A stretch of DNA of 64,000 bases from Exiguobacterium profundum (GCF_001909285.1 NZ_MRSV01000001.1:2509096-2573095); one strand, 5' to 3'. Numbered from the stretch's first letter, positions 8,015 to 15,801 are shown. Program-made: numbers and translations. The notes: generated by a model from the sequence alone, not told the origin.

Positions 8015-8029
8015 TTAGAATGATTACAA
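8015..8029. promoter_or_regulatory. PerR box 2 (katA)
   Basis: TTAGAATGATTACAA differs from the PerR consensus at two positions and lies 34 bp (centre to centre) from box 1, upstream of the likely -35. Two boxes would allow tight repression. Confidence 0.65.
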
Positions 8030-8031
8030 AT

Positions 8032-8058
8032 AAAAAGCTCGTGAATCACGAACTTTTT
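8032..8058 (-). terminator. Terminator overlapping the stop of the DUF2238 gene
   Basis: An imperfect hairpin, AAAAAGCTCG with CGAACTTTTT around TGAATCA, spans the stop codon. On the minus strand it is followed by CTTTTTATTT. Confidence 0.6.
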
Positions 8059-8642
8059 TTCATATGTCTCTTTTGTTTGGATTTTTCACGTTGATGGAGC
8101 GTCACGACGAAAAATGCTGCCAAGATACCGCCTAGGGACCCCGCGATGATGTCGACCATCGTATCGTCATTCCCGTTCCCTTGCATCGTCGTGTTCAGGA
8201 CGACGTCAGATGTGAATTCATACATCTCCCAAAGCGCCGCCCCAGCCATGGAAAAGACGACAATGTATACGAACAAAAATCGTTTCGGGATCTCGGTCCG
8301 AATGTCATCATCGAGCCTACTGAAGAAGTCGAATCCAAGGAATGCGAGAAAGATTCCGCTTAAGAGATGAAGGAACGTGTCCCACCATCCATTCCCGTAT
8401 AGTCCGACAATCGATCCTAAATACTGGGAGGCAAACAAGAACAGGATATACGCCACCTTCATCTTGCCATCGAGTTCTGTTTTAAACGTCTTTTCAATGA
8501 AGAACGGGATGAGCCCAGAAATGATTCCGGCCCCCGCTACACTCGCATCGAACCATGATTCTTCAATGATTGATGTGATAAGTATGATCGCCATGAACAA
8601 GACGAATCCAAATTCGAGGATACGTCCTTTCGTGAGCTTCAT
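8046..8642 (-). CDS. DUF2238 (YjdF-like) integral membrane protein
   Basis: The protein is 198 residues from ATG 8642 (AAGG upstream). It has six hydrophobic segments and a basic tail ending KRHMKKSS. Family landmarks are WWDTFLHLLSGI, AALWEMYEFTSD and DTMVDIIAGSLGG, giving conserved Asp, His, Trp and Glu residues inside or near the membrane, as in DUF2238 proteins of unknown function. The upstream alternative start at 8693 would add 17 polar residues without a ribosome site. It is monocistronic and divergent from the VOC gene, so the LexA-like box at 8749 lies in the shared intergenic space. Confidence 0.8.
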   Translation of the reverse strand: MKLTKGRILEFGFVLFMAIILITSIIEESWFDASVAGAGIISGLIPFFIEKTFKTELDGKMKVAYILFLFASQYLGSIVGLYGNGWWDTFLHLLSGIFLAFLGFDFFSRLDDDIRTEIPKRFLFVYIVVFSMAGAALWEMYEFTSDVVLNTTMQGNGNDDTMVDIIAGSLGGILAAFFVVTLHQREKSKQKRHMKKSS

Positions 8643-8738
8643 GATGCTTCGCCTTCTTTCGTCTAGTTTGTTCTCTATATGCTCTATTCCCAACTCTCAA
8701 TCGTGTTCAACCACACAATTGAATTTAGTTGGACTCTC

Positions 8739-8767
8739 TTGCTATTTACGAACATACGTTCTATAAT
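8739..8767 (+). promoter_or_regulatory. Promoter of the VOC gene
   Basis: -35 TTGCTA (8739-8744), exactly 17 bp, then a perfect -10 TATAAT (8762-8767). This is a strong vegetative promoter 31 nt upstream of the VOC start. Confidence 0.8.
8749..8762. promoter_or_regulatory. LexA (DinR)-type SOS box in the VOC promoter
   Basis: CGAACATACGTTCT matches the Gram-positive LexA consensus CGAACRNRYGTTCG at 13 of 14 positions. It sits entirely in the spacer and first -10 base of the VOC promoter, the position expected for a repressor. Confidence 0.65.
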
Positions 8768-8797
8768 TAATATTATGAATTCGAGGAGGAACTTGCT

Positions 8798-9211
8798 ATG
8801 CCGATCAATCCGTATCTCAACTTTAATGGGAATTGTCGAGACGCCGTAACCTTTTATGCCGATGTGTTCAACCACGCCGCTCCAGACATTATGACGTTCG
8901 GTGATCAACCTGGTCCAGACGGTCAACCGGTGCCGAGTGAAATGGCCAATCTTGTGCTGCATACCCGACTCTCGGTTCACGGCTCATCGCTCATGTTTTC
9001 TGATGCGATGCCTGACGGACCGGTCACATTCGGGGACAATGTCACGCTCGCTGTCGTCACAGACGACCTCGAGGCCATCCATCGTGAGTTCGAGGCGCTC
9101 TCTGTGAACGGACGTGTCTTGATGCCGCTTCAAGAGACGTTTTGGAGCAAGGCGTACGGCATGCTCGAAGACCAGTTCGGCGTCCAGTGGCAGTTCAGCC
9201 ACGAAGCATAA
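8798..9211 (+). CDS. VOC-superfamily (PhnB-like) protein
   Basis: The 137-residue protein begins PINPYLNFNGNCRDAVTFYADVF, typical of PhnB-like VOC proteins, and ends with the family signature YGMLEDQFGVQWQF. Vicinal-oxygen-chelate proteins are metal-dependent dimers that include glyoxalases, dioxygenases and antibiotic-binding resistance proteins; this subgroup has no agreed activity. An AGGAGG site precedes the ATG. The gene stands alone between a strong promoter with an embedded LexA-like box and a strong terminator. This raises the possibility that it is part of the DNA-damage response, which is unusual for the family. Confidence 0.85.
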   Translation: MPINPYLNFNGNCRDAVTFYADVFNHAAPDIMTFGDQPGPDGQPVPSEMANLVLHTRLSVHGSSLMFSDAMPDGPVTFGDNVTLAVVTDDLEAIHREFEALSVNGRVLMPLQETFWSKAYGMLEDQFGVQWQFSHEA

Positions 9212-9217
9212 CGACAA

Positions 9218-9247
9218 AAATCCCCGATTCGTCAGAATCGGGGATTT
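9218..9247. terminator. Bidirectional terminator
   Basis: A perfect 13-bp stem (9218-9230 with 9235-9247) with a GTCA loop sits between the VOC gene and the end of the convergent yqe operon. Confidence 0.9.
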
Positions 9248-9249
9248 GC

Positions 9250-9975
9250 TTATTTTTGGGCAACGAAGAAGATGCGCTCGGCATCCGCTCCTGGTGCATG
9301 TTCGGTGAAATCAGAGGTGACCGATTTGACATGGAAACCGGCACCAATCAACCATTGCATGTACTGCCCTGGTTCATACGTCCGTTGTTCATGTGTCTCC
9401 TCAATTCGTTCATACGTCCCATCTTCAAGCGCGACGAAGAACGTTAAGTCATGAACGACCGACAGCGGGGCTTCTCCCGGGTCGGCAAACCAAATATATG
9501 AGCAATCTTCTCCGTTTGACGCATACGTCTTTTGGTTGAAGAGCGTCTGCATCTTGTTCGGAGCATGGACATCAAAGATGAACAAGCCGCCTGGTTTGAG
9601 TTGATTGTAGACAGATTCAAACGTATCAATCACGTCCGCCTCGTCTCGCAAATAGCAAAGGGAGTCGCAAAGAATCGTCACCGCATCGACCGGTTCCGGT
9701 AACTCCAACTCACGCATATCCTGTTCCCAAAGCGGCAACTCGATTTCGGCCTCGAGCGCCTTTTCTTGTGCGACTTCGAGCATCGACTCGGATAAGTCGA
9801 TCCCCATGACATCGTAATATTCAGCGAGGCGAATCGTCGCTGATCCGGTCCCGCACCCGACATCCGCGAGTGTCGCGCCATCTTGGACGTGACGACGCAC
9901 GAAAGCGACCCACTCATCATACGGCGCGTCTTTCATCAACTCGTCGTATACATAGGCGAATCCTTCGTAAGCCAT
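9250..9975 (-). CDS. yqeM: Class I SAM-dependent methyltransferase YqeM
   Basis: The 241-residue protein has a Rossmann-fold SAM site: motif I LADVGCGTGSATIRLA, the acidic motif II MGIDLSESMLEVA, and EPVDAVTILCDSLCYL. It is the last gene of the yqe operon. Its ATG overlaps the rsfS stop in TAATG, so translation is probably coupled. The same rsfS-yqeM order exists in Bacillus. The methyl acceptor is unknown; association with RsfS hints at a ribosome-linked or small-molecule target, but nothing in the sequence settles it. Confidence 0.9.
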   Translation of the reverse strand: MAYEGFAYVYDELMKDAPYDEWVAFVRRHVQDGATLADVGCGTGSATIRLAEYYDVMGIDLSESMLEVAQEKALEAEIELPLWEQDMRELELPEPVDAVTILCDSLCYLRDEADVIDTFESVYNQLKPGGLFIFDVHAPNKMQTLFNQKTYASNGEDCSYIWFADPGEAPLSVVHDLTFFVALEDGTYERIEETHEQRTYEPGQYMQWLIGAGFHVKSVTSDFTEHAPGADAERIFFVAQK

Positions 9976-10322
9976 TAGCCGACTTCCACTTCGACGTGTG
10001 GCGCGTCAGCCCACAATTTCTCTAGGTTGTAGTAATCACGGTCATCACGATGGAAGATGTGGACGACGACGTTCTCGAGGTCAGCGAGGACCCAACGTGC
10101 CGTGTCCATTCCTTCGAACTTGTGGAGTGGTAAGCCGTTTTCGCCAGCAACGTCTTTGATTTCACGTGCGATCGCTTCGACTTGCTTCTCCGAGTTTCCG
10201 TGACAGATAACGAAGTAATCCGCGATTGGCGAAATCCCTTCCATGTCGAGTACAACGATTTCCTCGGCACGTTTATCGTCAGCCGCTTTAACAATCAATT
10301 CTAATTCTTCTCTTGCAGTCAT
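9975..10322 (-). CDS. rsfS: Ribosomal silencing factor RsfS (YqeL)
   Basis: The 115-residue protein is a full-length RsfS/Iojap domain with KRAEEIVVLDMEGISPIADYFVI near the N-terminus and WVLADLENVVVHIFH near the C-terminus. RsfS binds ribosomal protein L14 (uL14) and blocks joining of the 30S and 50S subunits in starvation or stationary phase. AGGAGG lies 7 nt upstream of the ATG. It sits between yqeK and yqeM in the conserved operon. Confidence 0.95.
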   Translation of the reverse strand: MTAREELELIVKAADDKRAEEIVVLDMEGISPIADYFVICHGNSEKQVEAIAREIKDVAGENGLPLHKFEGMDTARWVLADLENVVVHIFHRDDRDYYNLEKLWADAPHVEVEVG

Positions 10323-10332
10323 ATTGACCCTC

Positions 10333-10890
10333 CTAAGGTATATTCACAAAATCGTTATACGTTTCAATCGTCAGTGGAAAAATACGCACCGACTTCTTCA
10401 ATAAAAATTCAATCGTTTGTTTCAGTGTCGCGACAACCGCCGCTTCGAGCGAACGCTCCACTTCTGCCCGCAACCGGTCGACGCCGGGATAATCCCGATT
10501 CGGTTCGATGGCATCAGCCACGAACAGAATTTGGTCGAGCCGAGACATCCCGGGCTCTCCCGTCGTATGATTCCGAATCGCCGAGAGCACCGCGTCATCC
10601 AGGTCGTATTGACGGGAAAGTAAAATCGCACCGACCGGCGCATGAAGTAGTTCGTCCCCGTACTCAAGTAGATTCGGGTCTAACCCTTCTTCCACGACGA
10701 CTCGACGCATTTCTTCGACGTCAAAGTACTTCGCATAATCATGAAGCATGGCAGCAAGACGAGCCTGTTCGACCTCTTCACCGAATTGAATCGCCATGCG
10801 TTCCGCCGTCTCGACGACACCGAGCGTATGGATATAGCGTTTTTCTGGCAGCGTCTGTTTAATCAACTCGTGCGCTTCTTCAAACGTCAT
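10333..10890 (-). CDS. yqeK: YqeK HD-domain symmetrical Ap4A hydrolase
   Basis: The 185-residue HD-domain protein has the metal ligands in YIHTLGVVETAERMA (His), LHDYAK (His-Asp), the downstream HAPVGA His, and RNHTTGEPGMS. YqeK enzymes cleave diadenosine tetraphosphate (Ap4A) symmetrically to two ADP using iron, removing a stress alarmone. Its start overlaps the end of nadD by 11 nt, with AAGGAG inside nadD. Linkage to nadD and rsfS is the standard Bacillales arrangement. Confidence 0.94.
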   Translation of the reverse strand: MTFEEAHELIKQTLPEKRYIHTLGVVETAERMAIQFGEEVEQARLAAMLHDYAKYFDVEEMRRVVVEEGLDPNLLEYGDELLHAPVGAILLSRQYDLDDAVLSAIRNHTTGEPGMSRLDQILFVADAIEPNRDYPGVDRLRAEVERSLEAAVVATLKQTIEFLLKKSVRIFPLTIETYNDFVNIP

Positions 10891-11449
10891 ACAACTTATG
10901 CTCCTTCACATACTCCTCGACTGGCGTCGGGACAAGATATTTGATGGATTTGCCTCGTTTCGCCCGTTCCCGGATGTCCGTCGATGAAATCTCGAGTTGC
11001 GGCATGTCAATCGCGTGGACGTCTGCCTTCTCCGGAATCAAATAACGTGTCCCTGGCCGTGCGACCGCACCGAACGTGACAAGACGGATGAGCGTCTCAT
11101 AGTCATACCAGGATTCGAGCGAAACGAGTGAATCGGCACCAATCAAAAAGTAGAATTCATCATTCGGATACTGTTCGATCAGCCGTTTCATCGTCTCGAC
11201 CGTATAAGACGGCTCACTCCGTTCAAACTCAATCAAGTTCAACTTGAAGTCGGACTGATTTTGTATGGCGCGTCGCGTCATCTCGATTCGGTGGTCTGCC
11301 GAGCTGAATCCGACCTTATGTGGTGGAATCGCAGCCGGCAGGAACCACACCTCATCAAGTTCAAGCTGTTCACGCGCTTGTTCCGCGATTAACAGATGTC
11401 CGAGATGCGGCGGGTCGAATGTTCCGCCCATCAAGCCGATCCGGCTCAT
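10880..11449 (-). CDS. nadD: Nicotinate-mononucleotide adenylyltransferase NadD
   Basis: The 189-residue nucleotidyltransferase opens with GGTFDPPHLGHLLIAE, the H-x-G-H catalytic motif, and carries SSTDIRER, the ISSTxxR ATP-binding motif, near the C-terminus. It adenylates nicotinate mononucleotide to deamido-NAD in NAD biosynthesis. Its start codon overlaps the yhbY stop as ATGA and its end overlaps yqeK, so all three are translationally coupled. Confidence 0.96.
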   Translation of the reverse strand: MSRIGLMGGTFDPPHLGHLLIAEQAREQLELDEVWFLPAAIPPHKVGFSSADHRIEMTRRAIQNQSDFKLNLIEFERSEPSYTVETMKRLIEQYPNDEFYFLIGADSLVSLESWYDYETLIRLVTFGAVARPGTRYLIPEKADVHAIDMPQLEISSTDIRERAKRGKSIKYLVPTPVEEYVKEHKLYDV

Positions 11450-11742
11450 GGGAGTTTGATTTGGCGATTTTCTTTCTCGGTCGCCTCTTTGTACAAGACG
11501 ATGACTTTTCCAATCACTTGAACGACTTCAGCCTGTGTGCCTTCAGCTAACTCACCAGCGACATCTTTAGGCGTGTCCATGCAGTTTTGAAGTACTTGAA
11601 CTTTAATCAATTCACGTTTCTCGAGTGCGTCCGCGATATCTTTACACATCGCTTCGCTGACTCCATTTTTCCCAACTTGATAGATTGGTGAAAGATGGTG
11701 CGCTTCTGCGCGTAAAAAGCGTTTTTGTTTACCTGATAACAT
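11446..11742 (-). CDS. yhbY: YhbY/YqeI ribosome-assembly RNA-binding (CRM-domain) protein
   Basis: The 98-residue protein is one complete CRM domain: it opens LSGKQKRFLRAEAHHLSP and contains the RNA-binding loop VGKNGVSEAM (GxxG type). CRM proteins bind 23S rRNA precursors during 50S assembly. It lies 6 nt after aroE and overlaps nadD by 4 nt in a ribosome-assembly operon with YqeH and RsfS. Confidence 0.95.
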   Translation of the reverse strand: MLSGKQKRFLRAEAHHLSPIYQVGKNGVSEAMCKDIADALEKRELIKVQVLQNCMDTPKDVAGELAEGTQAEVVQVIGKVIVLYKEATEKENRQIKLP

Positions 11743-11748
11743 AGTATA

Positions 11749-12534
11749 TTATTCCTCCAATAATCCTTCGATTAACTTTTTTCCAATGGTTTCGTCCGGT
11801 TTCACGCCCGTCCATTTCTCGAACGAGAGCGCGCCCTGCCCGACGAACATGGCTACACCTGTCACAACTTTGGCTCCGCGACGTTTCGCTTCTTGAAGCA
11901 TCGGGGTGACAAGTGGACGATATATGATATCACAAACGACCGTGTTTTGTCGTAATCCTTCTAATGAAAGTGGTGTCGATCTCTCGTCCATCCCGACAGA
12001 AGTGGTCTGAATAATGACATCATATCGAGAGACGTCCATCTCATCAAACGTCGTGTAGACGACTCCGAACGTGTCGGCGAGCGCTTTTGCCCGTTTCACA
12101 GTTCGATTGACAATCGTCACGTCACGCGTCGGGAGAGCTTGGACAATCCCCCGAGCCGCTCCTCCGGCACCGACAATCAGGACACGCCCTGTAAAGTCTG
12201 TGTATGGCATCAGCGCTTGGACAAGACCTGTCCCGTCCGTATTCGTCCCGATAAGTCGCCCGTCTCGTTTATACACCGTATTGACGGCTCCAGCATGTTT
12301 CGCCGCTTCGTCAAGGTCATCGAGATACCGAACGACCACCTCTTTATAGGGAATCGTGACATTGAATCCATCCCAGTCCCCTTCTCGCATTGCCGCAAAT
12401 AAGGCTGGGAGTTGATCTGGTGTGGCATCGATGGTCTCATAACGCCCGAAAAGCCCAGACGCCCTCAACCACTGCTCGTGCAGTTGGGGAGAGAGCGAAT
12501 GAGCAATCGGGTGACCGATGACGGCCAGATTCAT
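11749..12534 (-). CDS. aroE: Shikimate dehydrogenase AroE
   Basis: The protein is 261 residues from ATG 12534, which overlaps the yqeH stop as ATGA; the frame upstream of this runs inside yqeH and is not used. The shikimate site shows SLSPQLH and NVTIPYKE (catalytic Lys), with NTDGTG carrying the catalytic Asp. The NADP fold shows GAGGAARGI. It reduces 3-dehydroshikimate with NADPH in aromatic amino acid synthesis. Its place between yqeH and yhbY is conserved in Bacillales. Confidence 0.95.
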   Translation of the reverse strand: MNLAVIGHPIAHSLSPQLHEQWLRASGLFGRYETIDATPDQLPALFAAMREGDWDGFNVTIPYKEVVVRYLDDLDEAAKHAGAVNTVYKRDGRLIGTNTDGTGLVQALMPYTDFTGRVLIVGAGGAARGIVQALPTRDVTIVNRTVKRAKALADTFGVVYTTFDEMDVSRYDVIIQTTSVGMDERSTPLSLEGLRQNTVVCDIIYRPLVTPMLQEAKRRGAKVVTGVAMFVGQGALSFEKWTGVKPDETIGKKLIEGLLEE

Positions 12535-13643
12535 ACGAGCGCCTCGCGAAGTGTGACTGCGACGCCTTTTGGAGCCCATGCTGCGATACGGCCACCTTTT
12601 CCGTGAATCGCGACCCAACCGAGACCACTGAACACGATATCCGTTTTCACGCCGTCCCGTAAGCTGAACTCATGACGGACGAGTGGCGGTAAGATTTCGA
12701 GTGTCTTCTCATTCGGCGGGTTGAGCATCTTCCCAATATGTTGGTCATAGAGCTCATCGGCACGTTCGAGTTTCGTACGGTGTGCTTTCAATTCATTCGA
12801 CATATAAATGACGAACGATCGCTTATTTCCTTCAAGATAATCTAAACGTGCCAATCCGCCGAAATAGAGCGTTTGCTGCGGATTCAACTGGAACACGTGC
12901 GGCTTGATTTCTTTCTTCGGTGTGATCGTCTTCAAATCTTTCGCATCGACATAGTGTGCCATTTGATGACGGTTGATGATTCCTGGTGTGTCGTACAAGT
13001 TCGCATCATCGTCGAGCGGAATGTCGATCAAGTCAAGCGTCGTTCCCGGGAAATGACTGACGGTGATGATGGCTTCATCCTCTTCACCGAAACGTTTGAT
13101 CACCTGGTTGATGAGTGTCGACTTCCCGACATTCGTACAACCGACGACAAAGACGTCTTTGCCTTTGCGGTAGTACTCAATCTTTTCAGCGAGTTCATCG
13201 ATGCCATGTCCTTTTTTCGCACTGATCAAATGAACGTCGATTGGGTTCAAGCCGAGTTCTTTTGCCTCTGCCTTCATCCAGTTCGCCATCCGGTTCGGGT
13301 TGACCGACTTCGGTAACAAGTCGACCTTGTTTCCGACTAACAGTACCGGGTTCGACCCGACTGAGCGTTGAAGACCCGGAAGCCAACTGCCATTGAAGTC
13401 GAAAATGTCGACGATTTTGATGACGAGTGCTTCTTTTGAACTGATACCATTCAAGATGCGCAAGAAGTCATCATCTGATAACTCCACATCTTGAACTTGG
13501 TTATAGTGCTTCAATTTGAAGCAACGTTGGCAAATGACAATCTCACGGTCAAGTGCCGATTTCGGTGCATAGCCGACCCCGTTCGGGTCTTCCGTTTGGA
13601 TGGCTACGCCGCACCCAGCGCAATATCGTTTTGTTTCTTCCAT
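12531..13643 (-). CDS. yqeH: Ribosome biogenesis GTPase YqeH (circularly permuted)
   Basis: The 370-residue protein has an N-terminal treble-clef zinc site (CAGC near residue 9 and CQRC near 39). A circularly permuted GTPase follows: the NKVD (G4) motif comes before the P-loop GCTNVGKSTLIN (G1), followed by DTPG (G3). A C-terminal RNA-binding region follows. YqeH is needed for assembly of the 30S subunit. The ATG at 13643 has no good Shine-Dalgarno sequence in the usual place. The nearest purine-rich run (AAGAAGGGGAAA) lies about 23-34 nt upstream, in a potentially folded spacer after a short ORF. Translation may therefore be controlled or coupled. Confidence 0.95.
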   Translation of the reverse strand: MEETKRYCAGCGVAIQTEDPNGVGYAPKSALDREIVICQRCFKLKHYNQVQDVELSDDDFLRILNGISSKEALVIKIVDIFDFNGSWLPGLQRSVGSNPVLLVGNKVDLLPKSVNPNRMANWMKAEAKELGLNPIDVHLISAKKGHGIDELAEKIEYYRKGKDVFVVGCTNVGKSTLINQVIKRFGEEDEAIITVSHFPGTTLDLIDIPLDDDANLYDTPGIINRHQMAHYVDAKDLKTITPKKEIKPHVFQLNPQQTLYFGGLARLDYLEGNKRSFVIYMSNELKAHRTKLERADELYDQHIGKMLNPPNEKTLEILPPLVRHEFSLRDGVKTDIVFSGLGWVAIHGKGGRIAAWAPKGVAVTLREALV

Positions 13644-13663
13644 AGTTATACTTACTGCCGTTC

Positions 13664-13710
13664 AGGTTTCCCCTTCTTCATTCACCGTAGCACCTCGCTG
13701 CTACTCCTGA
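13664..13710 (-). promoter_or_regulatory. Potential folded leader before yqeH
   Basis: Two nested inverted repeats are visible. The outer pair is TTCAGG (minus strand) with CCTGAA about 45 nt apart; the inner pair is GTAGCA/TGCTAC (13687-13692 with 13699-13704). The purine-rich AAGAAGGGGAAA, the only Shine-Dalgarno-like run near yqeH, lies inside the outer pair. Confidence 0.4.
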
Positions 13711-13743
13711 AGCGTTAATTCCGACGCCTTGCTCGCCGTACAT
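13678..13743 (-). CDS. Possible 21-codon leader ORF upstream of yqeH
   Basis: The ORF starts at ATG 13743 with a near-perfect AGAAGGAGG site 5 nt upstream and ends with TGA 35 nt before yqeH. The peptide begins MYGEQGVGINAS and has no family resemblance. Its ribosome site is much better than that of yqeH, which argues against chance but does not prove translation. It may be a leader peptide whose translation opens or melts the stem-loops overlapping its 3' half. Confidence 0.4.
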   Translation of the reverse strand: MYGEQGVGINASGVAARCYGE

Positions 13744-13776
13744 GGGCAGCCTCCTTCTTCCTGTGCGTTCGAGGTC

Positions 13777-14418
13777 TTATTCATCTTTTTTATGTGAATC
13801 TTCGGAACGTGGATGCATGGCCTCACCGATTTTTTCAGCGACCGCGACTTTTGCCCGTTGTGCGTCAACGGCAAGTTCTTCCACCTTTTTCGTGATCAAT
13901 ACATACTTCCCACGACGCTTCATATGGGCGAAGACCACTTTTTCGAGCATCCGGTTAAATTTCGTGACGAGTCCGTCCGTTTTAACGACCGGTTGCACAT
14001 GAACGACATGAATGCCCGCCATGTTTGCCCCGAGAACGTCTGTAAACAGCTGGTCCCCTAAGAAGATGGCTTCCTTCGGCGAGTACCCATATTTCGAGAG
14101 TGCCGCTTTAAATCCAGATGGTAATGGTTTTCTAGCACGAGCGACATAATGAAGGCCGAGCGGCTCCGTAAATGTTCGTACACGATTCTCGTTATTATTT
14201 GATACGACAATCACATCGAAACCGTATGATTTCACTTTTTCAAGCCACATCAATAAAAGCTCTGGCGCATGTGGGACGTCCCACGCCACGAGTGTATTAT
14301 CAAGGTCCGTCAAAATAACGCGCACCCCACGGTCTTTCAATTCTTGTAGGTCGATGTCAAACACAGACGCGACGAACTGTTTCGGATAAAGTCGATTAAA
14401 CACGTAAAATTCCTCCAA
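13777..14418 (-). CDS. yqeG: YqeG family HAD-IIIA phosphatase
   Basis: The 213-residue HAD-fold protein has ILTDLDNTLVAWD (motif I with the nucleophile Asp), VVSNNNENRV (motif II) and FLGDQLFTDVLGAN (motif IV). YqeG is the conserved first gene of the yqe operon; its substrate is uncertain. Residues after about 172 form a charged, Lys/Glu-rich tail longer than in the Bacillus protein. A 33-nt gap leads to a short ORF and then yqeH. GGAGGAAT lies upstream of the start; I could not place a confident promoter in the 60 nt before it. Confidence 0.92.
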   Translation of the reverse strand: MEEFYVFNRLYPKQFVASVFDIDLQELKDRGVRVILTDLDNTLVAWDVPHAPELLLMWLEKVKSYGFDVIVVSNNNENRVRTFTEPLGLHYVARARKPLPSGFKAALSKYGYSPKEAIFLGDQLFTDVLGANMAGIHVVHVQPVVKTDGLVTKFNRMLEKVVFAHMKRRGKYVLITKKVEELAVDAQRAKVAVAEKIGEAMHPRSEDSHKKDE

Positions 14419-14478
14419 TTAGCTAAACGATTCAACTACTTATACAAGTATTGATATCCCTTCTATGGTAAACGAAAA

Positions 14479-14510
14479 CCGACCAAACGACTAGTCTATC
14501 GTTCGGTCGG
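14479..14510 (-). terminator. Terminator of the psd unit
   Basis: A 12-bp stem with one G-U pair (14479-14490 with 14499-14510) is followed on the minus strand by TTTTCGTTT. It separates psd from the yqe operon. Confidence 0.75.
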
Positions 14511-14528
14511 AAGAAAATTGACACAAAA

Positions 14529-15308
14529 TTAGTTGGATTTGATTGTCCCGATGACTTCACCGAGTCGAACCGGACCGATCTTTTCACGGTCCATTTGAAT
14601 CGTATCCTTCTCAAAACAAAGGACGACGGTCGAACCGAACGAGAAGTATCCCACCTCTTCTCCTTTGCCCGCCTGGTCTCCTTCGAGCGTCCACTCAATC
14701 GTGTTGACGTTCAAGGCACCGACCATGATATGTTCGTACGTTCCGGCCGGGCTGTCAAAGCGCGTCACGCGACGGTAGTTGCGTGAGAGCGGTCGAACCG
14801 TCTCCGTCAATCCGATTTCATTCACCGGTGCCGAACGGTCCCCGAGCTCATAGTGACTGAGCACACGACCAGAGAGCGGTGTGTGGACGCGGTGATAATC
14901 GCGCGGACTGAGGTAGAGAACGACGACCGTCCCCCCTGCATAACGTCTTGCTTCTTGTTGAGAACCGAGTAACTCCGCAAGCGTATACGACTGACCTTTC
15001 ACCTCGAAACGACTGTCTTCTGAAATCGATTCGATGACCGATAGCTTTCCATCACACGGTGATACGAGAGTATCAGACGACTCATCAATCGTACGTGCTC
15101 CAGGCTTCAAGTGACGGGTAAAGAACGCATGCAATGATGGATAGGCAGCAAACGGTTGCTCTGCCTCTTCTACCGCAATGTCATATACTTTTGCAAACGA
15201 TGGAATCAAGTGACGACTCACATCTGATTCTGCGAAACGCTTGAGGCGTGTGGCGATCCAAGGCGAGGCGTTCAGCTCAAATAACGTTTGGTAGAAACGA
15301 CGCTTCAT
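14529..15308 (-). CDS. psd: Phosphatidylserine decarboxylase proenzyme
   Basis: The 259-residue proenzyme has the self-cleavage motif FGSTVVLCF near residue 230; the Ser becomes the pyruvoyl cofactor and splits the chain into beta and alpha subunits. SPCDGKL, YLSPRDYHRVH and FALNVNTIEW-type segments are as expected for Psd. It converts phosphatidylserine to phosphatidylethanolamine at the membrane. It overlaps the upstream thioredoxin gene as ATGA. The PssA that makes its substrate is encoded 17 kb away at 32321-33019 rather than next to it. Confidence 0.95.
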   Translation of the reverse strand: MKRRFYQTLFELNASPWIATRLKRFAESDVSRHLIPSFAKVYDIAVEEAEQPFAAYPSLHAFFTRHLKPGARTIDESSDTLVSPCDGKLSVIESISEDSRFEVKGQSYTLAELLGSQQEARRYAGGTVVVLYLSPRDYHRVHTPLSGRVLSHYELGDRSAPVNEIGLTETVRPLSRNYRRVTRFDSPAGTYEHIMVGALNVNTIEWTLEGDQAGKGEEVGYFSFGSTVVLCFEKDTIQMDREKIGPVRLGEVIGTIKSN

Positions 15309-15727
15309 TCCTCTTTGGCCTCCTCATTTTTAAAGAACGTCTCATATTGTTGTTCAGAGACCGCTCCTTCAATGCGACCGACCTCTTTTCCATCTTCAAA
15401 TCGGATGATAGTCGGCGTACCTTCAATCCCATACGTCGTCCATACGTTATGGTCAGCCAAGTTGATCGAGACCGCATCATATTCTTCGATGAGGGGTTCG
15501 ACATAAGGCTTCACTTGCTCACAGTATTCGCAGCCCGTTTGCCAGAAGTAAGCGACGACTTCACCATCTTGGTCTAATTGTTGTTGCAATTCATCTGCTG
15601 TGACGGCGTTGACACCATCGTCAGTATTGTTTCCATTTAAAAAGTACAACAAACCGATTCCGATGACGATAATCGCACCGATAATGGCGAACGTGATAAA
15701 ATTCGCGCGTTTTTCAGGGTTTTTCAT
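15305..15727 (-). CDS. Membrane-anchored thioredoxin-like protein
   Basis: The 140-residue protein has an N-terminal helix (about residues 11-30, FITFAIIGAIIVIGIGLLYFL) that anchors an extracytoplasmic thioredoxin fold. The redox motif is CEYC in WQTGCEYCEQVKPY, and a cis-Pro segment GTPTIIRF follows. It is likely a thiol-disulfide oxidoreductase of the Gram-positive envelope. It is coupled to psd by a 4-nt overlap; no mechanistic link is known to me. Confidence 0.85.
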   Translation of the reverse strand: MKNPEKRANFITFAIIGAIIVIGIGLLYFLNGNNTDDGVNAVTADELQQQLDQDGEVVAYFWQTGCEYCEQVKPYVEPLIEEYDAVSINLADHNVWTTYGIEGTPTIIRFEDGKEVGRIEGAVSEQQYETFFKNEEAKEE

Positions 15728-15763
15728 ATGTGTGATCCTCCTCTATGTTGGATAAAGAAAAAA

Positions 15764-15787
15764 GACTGACTCATGCACGAGTCAGTT
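15764..15787 (-). terminator. Terminator of the DUF2929 gene
   Basis: A 9-bp stem (15764-15772 with 15779-15787) is followed on the minus strand by TTTTTTC. Confidence 0.7.
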
Positions 15788-15801
15788 TGATTGTAGACGG
15801 C

